A DNA stretch of 64,000 nt from Siniperca chuatsi (lineage: Eukaryota; Chordata; Actinopteri; Centrarchiformes; Sinipercidae). The notes beneath the pieces are model-generated. The model did no database searches. It was not told the origin of the DNA and saw only the letters and a list, made by a program, of their open reading frames with translations. The stretch covers positions 2,441,001 to 2,505,000 of the forward strand of contig NC_058063.1 in assembly GCF_020085105.1 (NCBI RefSeq), in the 5' to 3' direction. This document shows, piece after piece, positions 57,201 to 64,000 of this stretch. The position numbers were made by a program, and so were the translations under genes. Within the stretch, counting starts at the first letter, position 1. Each line of letters begins with the position of its first letter.

Positions 57201-60200
57201 TCGGTTGCAGCAAGGGAGAGAGAGAGAAATCTTTAGCCAAATAATCACAAACTCACCACAGGGACACTGTATATTTGAAGTAAAAACGTTTTTTTTTTAA
57301 ATCTACAAAGCGAGGGAGAAGATCAAACAAATTTTTATTTACATATTTACAAATTATAGGAACACTCTAATCCAGAGATCGGAGAGAACGAGTGAGAGAG
57401 AAGCTCAAACCTGCCTGCCTGCTGCTGCACCTACTGACCGTCTGCACACGGCGCAGCGCTGTTGGCAGCAGAGCCGAGGACTGCGATTAAGCCCGGTTTA
57501 TGCTCGACGCAGCGTCCCTGGCACGAGGGTCCATGGGCGGAAAATTTACGTCATTGCACCTTTCGCGTAGAGCCACAAGCTGTCGCGGCGCTCGGTCGTG
57601 CACCTCTGAATTTTTGTAACTGGCCACCCCAGGCACGTGGTGCGCTTTCTTTGGAAGCCAAAGGTAGACTGGCCAAGCAGGTTCGCCTCTACAAACACCT
57701 CCAGCAGCCTTTTTTGAGAGACCACAGGAGCAGCCAAATGACTCTCAATTCATGGAGAGAGAGATTGCCGCCACCACGCTGGCAAAAGTGGGAAAGTGTT
57801 GTATAAGTATGAGGGTAACGGTAGCAATCGTTGACTTCTTGTTGAAATTGTTAACTAATTTCTTCAGAATTAACATTTCCCATTACTCAACAACACTCTG
57901 ATAAACAGTAAATTCATCATATTTGGTGCCCCATGTCGCTATTTTACAAGCATATGTTTGTATTATTATTATTACATTATCTTTAACGTCAGTAGTGGTT
58001 TGTACACTAACAGTGTTGAAAAAAGGACTTGCCACGCTCACAGCTAGCATCCAATCACAAGCATGCGTGCGTGTAACGAGTACCAGCCAATCACCGCATA
58101 GTAGGGCAGAACTTGGCGAAAAGTGTGTGGGGGGGGGGACAACACAGACCAAGCACCGCCCATGGGTGTATGATAAGACCTGGATACGGCGCCGCCGCTC
58201 AGCCTCGCAGCCATTTTATTTACAGTGGCCACTCGTGGTATTGCAACGAAAAATCCCCCTGCTGCCCAAAAAGCATTTACCCTGGTGTAAACCCGGAAGC
58301 TAGAAAACTTTTGGAACTTCAGAATGAATAGTCTTGTTCTTATAATACATCCGTGGCACCGCCCGTCGCTCAGCGCTACTTAATGCCACACGTTTTGTTT
58401 TGCTTCGCTGATTGGTTGTAGTTCTATCCAATTGCGCCCCCTCCCACGTTGATACTTTTTTCACATTCTAGAGGCATTTTTTGAATTTCTAGGGTAGAAG
58501 CACTTCAACCAACACTTTAGTTTTAGTTTAGTTTAGCTCTTTAAGCGCTGCGCCCCAAGACATATAATGGTAGGGGAAACCCTGCTGTTCATTCTGGCAT
58601 CATGTCGGCTAAAATGTTGGTGACATTCTTATGTAAACAAACACGCATGTAAACACAACGGGCAATATCGAGGTCAGCAAAAATGATCGATGTCATGTCC
58701 ATATATCATACAATAAGTCAATAACGTAATTATCACGACAGGCCTAGCTATACCTGACTAAGACTATACCTGAGAAGTGTTTTCCCGCACATGTTGTAGT
58801 GATCTGTATGTCTAGTAATAATCATTTGAATTAGAGCCCCGACCTATACTGATAAATGTTAGAGTAAAAAAAAAAAAGCCAACAAATGATACATCGGGCG
58901 ATATTTGTTTCTGTTTTTTTACATCATAAACACATAACATTAGCAAGCGTTTTAGATAAGGATCCCTTTTAAATTTGGTCATTAAAAAATTGTGACAAAG
59001 ACATCTGATAATATAAAATATTTAAATCAGTCATTGATCATCTTTGACTTTGGTTTACTCTTGGAAATCTTCATCTGCTCTTTTGTATGAGTCTTAAACG
59101 AAATGAATAAAACAAAACAAAAACAGCCCCACTTAAAAGATCCCTTCTAGACATGTTTTAAGAGACATAATAGTTGCTTGAAATAGTAATTTGAAAAAGT
59201 TCAGTTACCTTGTTAAACGTTCTTAAAATTAAGTCTACTTCTTCTCCCTCACTGAGAAAATCCAGAATTTCTGAATATGCAAATATCTTTTTATTTTAAA
59301 ATTTTAACTGCTGGACATAAAATGTCTCCTACTCCACTGAAAAGTCCATTCTCAGTGTGTGTGTGCGCACTGGAGGCTTCAAGTTTCCACATCGCACTGG
59401 ACCACGATCGGTTTACGAGCTACTTATGTCACAGCATCCTGCTGGTACTTCCAGGTGTTAAACTGAGATTTAAGTTGAGTGCAGAGAAACGTTCCCCCTT
59501 CAGCAGATGAATGTGAAAATTTCTTAGTGTCAAACTGCACATACATCTGTCTGCACAGTGAAGTCAACAACATTACAGTCAATGAACAAGAAGAAAAACA
59601 CATTTGAGTGGAAGGGGGCTTGAATTTTTTTTTAATGCTTATTTATTTATTTATTTTTTATTCTTCTTTTTTTTAAATGTGTAAAGTATCCCCTCACCCT
59701 TGATTCTCAGTGTTATTAATTAGTAAAAACCTGCCTCCTTGTGTTTGTTTCCTACTTTGCAGAGGTGCTGAAGGAGGTGGATGAAGTATTTGAGAAGTAC
59801 AAAGGTGAGCAGGATGTAGCTCAGAGAAAGCGGCTGCAGATCCAGCTGCAGAGGGCGCTCATCATTAGCCAGGAGCTGGGCGACGAGAAGATCCATGTAG
59901 TGACCCAGATGACGGAGCTGGTGGAGAACCGCTCCCGCCAGATGGACTCCCACTCCCTGTGCCTCCAGGAGCCGAGCGAGGCAGAGCGGCTCACTACGGA
60001 GCGGCGCTCCAGCATCCAAGACTCCACAGCCCCTGAACGCACCTCCGCCCGCCGCCCACGACGCCAGCGCAACAGCGAGAGCCGCGACTCCAGCCACCCG
60101 TCAGCCAATGGCTCTCTGGTGGACGACCCTGTAGAGGAGCTGTCCATCCCTCCGCCCCGAGAGAAGAAGTCCAAGTCTGCGAAGAAGAAGAAGCGCAAGG

Positions 60201-60463
60201 CCAAACAGGAGCGAGACGCCTCGCCGGTTGATTTTGCCATCGACCCCAACGAGCCCACTTACTGCCTCTGTGAGCAGGTGTCATACGGTGAGATGATCGG
60301 CTGCGATAACGACCAGTGCCCCATCGAGTGGTTCCACTTCTCCTGCGTGGGGTTGACTTACAAGCCCAAGGGCAAGTGGTACTGCCCCAAATGCAGAGGG
60401 GACAGCGAAAAGACCATGGACAAAAGCCTAGACAAAAACAGAAAAGACCGCAGATCCAGGTAG
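54226..60463 (+). CDS. ing2: Inhibitor of growth protein 2, complete, 2 exons
   Basis: ING2 is the PHD-finger reader of H3K4me3 that brings the Sin3-HDAC complex to promoters and binds phosphoinositides (family knowledge). Exon 1 is 54226-54370 and exon 2 is 59763-60463, with a GT/AG intron of 5392 bases and phase 1 joining (Q-G|AG). The protein is 281 aa (human 280). The ING N-terminal coiled-coil domain spans about 14-120 ([39 protein letters not shown]). A basic nuclear localisation region lies at 160-200 ([15 protein letters not shown]). The PHD is about 213-261 with all Cys/His ligands; Tyr215 and Trp238 fall at the aromatic-cage positions. The C-terminus KDRRSR is the polybasic tail that separates ING2 from ING3-5. 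MLG start matches the family. It has no defects. Confidence 0.97.
55425..56490 (-). mobile_element. I/Nimb-like LINE fragment (copy E) in ing2 intron
   Basis: On the minus strand, 56489-56268 encodes the start of RNase H ([18 protein letters not shown], then [11 protein letters not shown]) and 56170-56000 its end ([19 protein letters not shown]). The 3' segment (55644-55425) ends with a GAA-rich tail and 'ctgcctccttctgg', as at 13870 and 25984. A Rex1-like fragment separates the two parts. Confidence 0.78.
55645..55972 (+). mobile_element. Rex1-like LINE 3' fragment inside copy E
   Basis: Matches the 3' ~330 bases of the Rex1-like element at 25028 in opposite orientation (blocks 'gtactcattattgcactatt', 'taaatccactttggtactta', 'ctgacgtgacagtgagcagc'). 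It ends with GGGGATCAGTAAAGTATTTC and GATTCTGATT. The AATAAA of the other copy is AGTAAA here. Non-coding. Confidence 0.85.
56491..57055. other. AT-rich ing2 intron sequence
   Basis: No exon or named repeat identified. Confidence 0.4.
57064..58746. mobile_element. hAT-like DNA transposon with 8-bp target duplication
   Basis: Left end CAGGCCTGTCACGATAACTA, right end (reverse complement) TAGGCCTGTCGTGATAATTA, forming terminal inverted repeats of a 1683-bp element. It is flanked by gctgtacc (57056-57063) and gctatacc (58747-58754), an 8-bp direct repeat with one mismatch, as made by hAT transposases. No intact transposase is left. An unusually GC-rich insert at about 57485-57800 ('cggtttatgctcgacgcagc') looks like a separate, possibly Harbinger-type, element nested inside. 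Confidence 0.82.
58755..59762. other. Distal ing2 intron sequence
   Basis: AT-rich, no exon found. A polypyrimidine/T-rich run (59630-59680) and the acceptor TTTGCAG precede exon 2. Confidence 0.45.
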
Positions 60464-60835
60464 TGACCCGTCTTCAGTCGCCCCTCACTCATCTGGAAGA
60501 TGTCTTCAGCCTGAGGGTTAAGATTATCAGCTGTAGTTGATAACGGTAATCGTGATGTTGTAAGAGCACAATCGAACACCATTAGTAGCAGCGCTTATTA
60601 TTAATCAAGGACAAGTTGTGAACTTGTGGTGTTACATCACCGATTGTTCCCACTGGCTATAACTGTACTGTAGTCTGTAGGGAGTCCAGGTACTGCAAGA
60701 ATCATCAGCTTGAAGCTGCCATCTTCCTCAAGTGTTTAGCTTTTTGTGAGACTTATTTTTTTTTACTTTGATTTACGAGAAAAAAATGAAAGCATCTTTT
60801 GGTTTATTATCCCTTTTCATTCTGGACATGGTTCA

Positions 60836-60841
60836 AATAAA
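60836..60841 (+). promoter_or_regulatory. ing2: Candidate poly(A) signal of ing2
   Basis: AATAAA about 370 bases after the stop. Other AT-rich signals lie further downstream, so the true 3' end is not settled. Confidence 0.55.
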
Positions 60842-60849
60842 AATAAGGT

Positions 60850-61927
60850 ATTCCTGCTAATGGTCATTATTTTCTTCAGTTTTGGCCAAACAAACTTAGT
60901 TTTTCTTTATTTTAACTTGATTAATTGTACTCAACTATTTGAAATCAGTGTCTGTCTCTATACAATAATGGCTTGTAGAGAATAACCTACCAATGTAATA
61001 TGTTTACAAGAGATTGATATTTAATTGAGGAGATGATTGTTGATGGGACACTGGAATAGGATGTCATGTCTGTGGACTTAATGTTTTCACTGGTTCACTA
61101 TCACTATTGTGTAAATTTCTTTTTATATTCATTAAAACAAAGTATAGTCATTCAATTACCCTTCAGTTCTCTTTTCTCCTTTGGTGTTAAGTATGTAACC
61201 AGGTTTCTGTACAGCCTGAATCAAGTCAGTACAGTCTGCTGTGCCATTAGCCGAGATTGTTTTTCATTATTCACATTAATATTCTTTTTTTTTTTTTTTT
61301 TAGCCACGTTAGCAGAGGGCCTCTGGACTGGCAATGTTAAATACCTCCTTAAGTATTTCATAGATTAAGACATTTCGAAGAGACATTCATGCTAATGATT
61401 TTGGTTTGACGTTTCCACTTCAGTGGCAAGACACTAATGACTGAATTCCCATCAATCTCAGATGTACTTTGATATCACATGCTATGTGTAAGCATGTTAC
61501 TCTAACACGAATGTTAACATGCATGTTAATGTCTAGTTTAACAGTACCATTTGAACCGAATGAGAATGTTAGCATGTTGGCTAATTTAACAAGAATTATA
61601 CACTGTTTCTATATGGTTTCACCTAACAAAACACTATAATTACGTAACATAAAGTAGCTGATTTAGGCTATTTAAATGGTGTGACTACAAGGCTAGCAGT
61701 GGGGGTAACCGTCTGAAATAACGGAATAACGTGGTGCTATATAAATAGAATTAATTTAAACATAGCTTACATTCATGCTGACATGCTAGCATTAACTTGT
61801 AAACTTGCTGAATCTTAGCATGTTTATATCTAGTCTTTCCGTTACCGTTTGAGCCAAATGTAAATGTTAGCATGCTAATGTAACCATTCACCTCAAAGCA
61901 CAGCTGAGCTAAAGTACAGCTTTGACC
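60850..61927. other. Gene-free stretch downstream of ing2
   Basis: May include a longer ing2 3' UTR. Around 61725-61760 'gtggtgctatataaatagaa' resembles an L2-like 3' end. Several 'gctagcatgt/atgttagcatg' phrases (61500-61880) suggest an old low-copy repeat. No exon found. Confidence 0.4.
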
Positions 61928-62352
61928 AATGGTGGAAGTACTTTTGATCATTGATCAGTCTTCATTTACTTAACTAAAAGTACCAGTACAATAATGGAAA
62001 ACTACTCCATTACAAGTAAAAGGCCTGCATTCACACCCCTACGTAAGTAAACGTACAGAAGTATTATCAGCTAAATACATAAAATCTCACAGTAAAAATA
62101 CTCATTCTGCAATAAAATGTTCCCTGTGAATGAAGTGTTACCATTATTATATATGACATTATTAAATTGATAATACTGATGCATCCATGTGTAACCAACA
62201 TTTTACTGTAGTGGAGTAAAAAGTATAATATTTCCCTCTGAAATGTAGAATTATAAAGTAGCATAAAATGGATATAGTCAAGTACAAATACCTCAAAACT
62301 GTACTTAAGCATGGTACTTGAATAAGTGTACTTGGTTACTTTCTACCACTTA
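61928..62352. repeat. Near-complete copy of the GTGGAAGTA...TACCAC repeat
   Basis: Starts 'ggtggaagtacttttgatca' and ends 'gttactttctaccactta', so its ends are inverted repeats. It holds the family phrases 'caagtaaaaggcctgcattc' and 'tgtagtggagtaaaaagta'. Non-coding, MITE-like. Confidence 0.7.
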
Positions 62353-62689
62353 GACTGATTTAATTGAGTCAACGTAGAGTCTGAAATGTCCTTAACTTGC
62401 CAGTGTCTAGAATAAACCTCTTTTGATTTAGGTATCAATATGACCTTTTTCTGTGCATGTCACCACCAAAAGGCCACACCATAGGTTAAACTTTGCATTT
62501 TTACCCCACCACTGGTAAGTCGTTTTCTGTCCATTTTTCATCCACCCAACAATTGGGGTTTTTGGCATGTAATGAGAATTACAGCTCAGGGGGCACAAGT
62601 TTAGTTAGTTACTACTTACTTTGCAAATTCAGATTGTTAGTACAAAATATAATCAACAAACAAATTATGATGCATTATTACAAGCTACT

Positions 62690-62937
62690 CAGCAGTGTAT
62701 AAAGTAGTTAAAATTAGCCCCACCTTTACCAGCTGCAATATTAAAGTGATCCTTACACACTGATGCACCAATAATTATAATCCAATAATATATATTATTC
62801 TGAATGTGGGCCTTCTGCCCAATGAGTACTTCTACTTTTGGTACTTTAAGTATATTTTCATACTAATACTATTTCTACACTGTGGTACTACTACATTTAC
62901 TTAAGTAAAAAATCTACTACTTCTTCCACCACTGATC
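62690..62937. repeat. Half-length copy of the same repeat family
   Basis: Starts 'cagtgtataaagtagttaaa', carries 'ccacctttaccagctgcaat' and 'gagtacttctacttttggta', and ends 'ctacttcttccaccactg'. The left half of the element is missing. Confidence 0.7.
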
Positions 62938-63001
62938 CTGTAATTGTCACTTGTGGCCACGGTGGTCACTGTACAGTTACACAGGCTAGCTTTAATATAC
63001 A

Positions 63002-63260
63002 CTCAGTTGCCAGTTTATTAGGTACACCTAGCTAAAACTAATGCAGTCTAATACAACAGTCCTGCAACAAATCCTCCCTTTGTGGAGGTTCTAATGTTCA
63101 GTTTTTGTTGAAACTGTTTTGGAGAGTTGATTCAACTTTTTAGTCCTTTTGGAGGCTGTAGTTTATGGTGTTGTTGAACTTACTGCATTATACTGACAGG
63201 TGCCTCTAATGTAGTCTACACTCGTCTCTAATATGTAGTCTACACTCTTTGATATAAAAA
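63002..63260. repeat. Dispersed repeat starting CACTCAGTTGCCAGTTTATT
   Basis: Contains 'attaggtacacctagctaaa' and 'tactgacaggtgcctctaat', phrases that I recognise from a common fish interspersed repeat. The class is not known to me. No open frame. Confidence 0.5.
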
Positions 63261-63548
63261 ACATTTGCTGACACTCATTAAAGTTCATAGACATAATCAA
63301 ATTTGCCACATCCAGGTTTGATGTTTAGGGCATCTCTGTTGGCTTAAATAGCAGTTTATAGTGTTAGTGTATCACAACATTACTCACAACATGCCCTGCA
63401 AAATGATTGGGGGAAACGTAATGCAGATAAAGGTGCATAGGCTATGACACCAATATGTTACTGTAATGGTGTTTATCAGCACAACATGAAATATATCCTT
63501 TCATTAATGAATCTGAGTGTCTTTCTCCTCATGAAGATATGTCATGAT
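63261..63548. other. Sequence between repeat and WD40-like exon
   Basis: Probably the 3' UTR of the minus-strand gene below. No poly(A) signal was confidently assigned. Confidence 0.35.
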
Positions 63549-63862
63549 TTAATTTGCTTTTGTTCCATTATGTAGCTGATGTCTGTCCATCACATGACCA
63601 GGAGAATACTGGGTGCAGGGTGTGCCCTGCGAGTCCTCCTCCTCTTCCTCGCTGCTGCCGGACTCTCCGTCTTTAGAGACTTGAGTCGCTGAGCTGACAG
63701 TCCTGGATGTTGACCCGATGCTGATGAGGGCGGGGCTGTGGCTGAGGCAGAGCAGGACGGAAATCTTGCGTCCATGAAGCAGCCTCATACAGCGGACATG
63801 TGCATCCAGGGAGAGCACAGACAGGACGCTGCATGCCTCCAGGTCCCACAGGCTCAACTGTC
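63549..63862 (-). CDS. Last coding exon of a WD40-like protein (partial)
   Basis: The minus-strand frame starts after an AG acceptor (TAATAATGCAG at 63873-63863) with GQLSLWDLEACSVLS, a typical WD-repeat strand ending in Trp-Asp. It continues SLDAHVRCMRLLHGRKISVLLCLSHSPALISIG, the next blade. After this comes an unstructured tail with an acidic run (GESGSSEEEEEDS) and the C-terminus HNGTKAN followed by TAA. The codon is split at the acceptor (phase 1). Upstream exons lie beyond the right edge, so the gene cannot be named. It converges on ing2. Confidence 0.68.
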
Positions 63863-64000
63863 CTGCATTATTATAGCAACAAAAAAAGGCATTGTTGCAC
63901 ATGGAGACATTCTGCTGTGTACGATTATAAATAAGTTTCCTAAGGTAATAATGTGCATAGTTTTGCTCTTATACAGATTTTTTAGTGCACCTTTTTTGGG

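Noticed and set aside
54371-59762. Alternative ing2 exons in the intron, e.g. the 57462-57806 open frame
   Set aside because: That frame lies inside the hAT-like element in its GC-rich nested insert, and has no acceptor that joins in phase with exon 1.
59720-60284. Minus-strand open frames of 96-145 codons
   Set aside because: They are antisense shadows of ing2 exon 2, which is strongly conserved on the plus strand.
1-64000. A novel multi-gene system, such as a defence island, operon or gene cluster
   Set aside because: The host genes are ordinary vertebrate genes with unrelated roles, and the remaining structure is explained by transposons and simple repeats. I found no set of co-oriented, co-conserved unknown genes.

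Overview
This window is nuclear DNA from a vertebrate, almost certainly a teleost fish. The evidence is spliced genes with GT/AG introns, AATAAA poly(A) signals, CA, TA and CT microsatellites, and retroelements typical of fish genomes (I/Nimb-like LINEs with RNase H, Rex1-like, RTE and L2-like elements). No bacterial operon, CRISPR array or tRNA is visible.

I assembled five genes exon by exon. They are bola2 (minus strand, 10643-13575, 86 aa), slx1 (plus, 27824-31708, 262 aa), a four-pass MS4A/CD20-like membrane protein (minus, 33084-37318, 206 aa), a CD68/macrosialin-like LAMP-family glycoprotein (minus, 43715-50998, 343 aa) and ing2 (plus, 54226-60463, 281 aa). The last coding exon of a WD40-like protein lies at the right edge (minus, 63549-63862). 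All five complete models have matching splice phases and no internal stops, so they look functional.

Layout. Positions 1-10.4 kb hold no host gene I can support, only transposon remnants. bola2 follows. From 13.87 to about 27.17 kb there is a dense nest of transposable elements, mostly minus-strand I/Nimb-like LINE copies interrupted by an RTE LINE, a Rex1-like LINE and a gypsy-type solo LTR. The nest lies between the promoters of the divergent genes bola2 and slx1, which are also neighbours in human 16p11.2. The ms4a-like, cd68-like and ing2 genes follow, with long introns carrying further DNA transposons and LINE fragments. The right end (60.9-63.5 kb) is dispersed repeats.

The genes do not form an operon or obvious pathway. 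BOLA2 is a cytosolic iron-sulfur cofactor, SLX1 a nuclear structure-specific endonuclease subunit, ING2 a chromatin reader, and the MS4A-like and CD68-like proteins are membrane proteins of families common in immune cells. I found no convincing new biological system. The most notable points are the nested transposon insertion history with readable target-site duplications, the bola2-slx1 linkage split by that nest, a mucin repeat in cd68 containing a self-correcting double frameshift, and a 7-nucleotide coding first exon in the ms4a-like gene.
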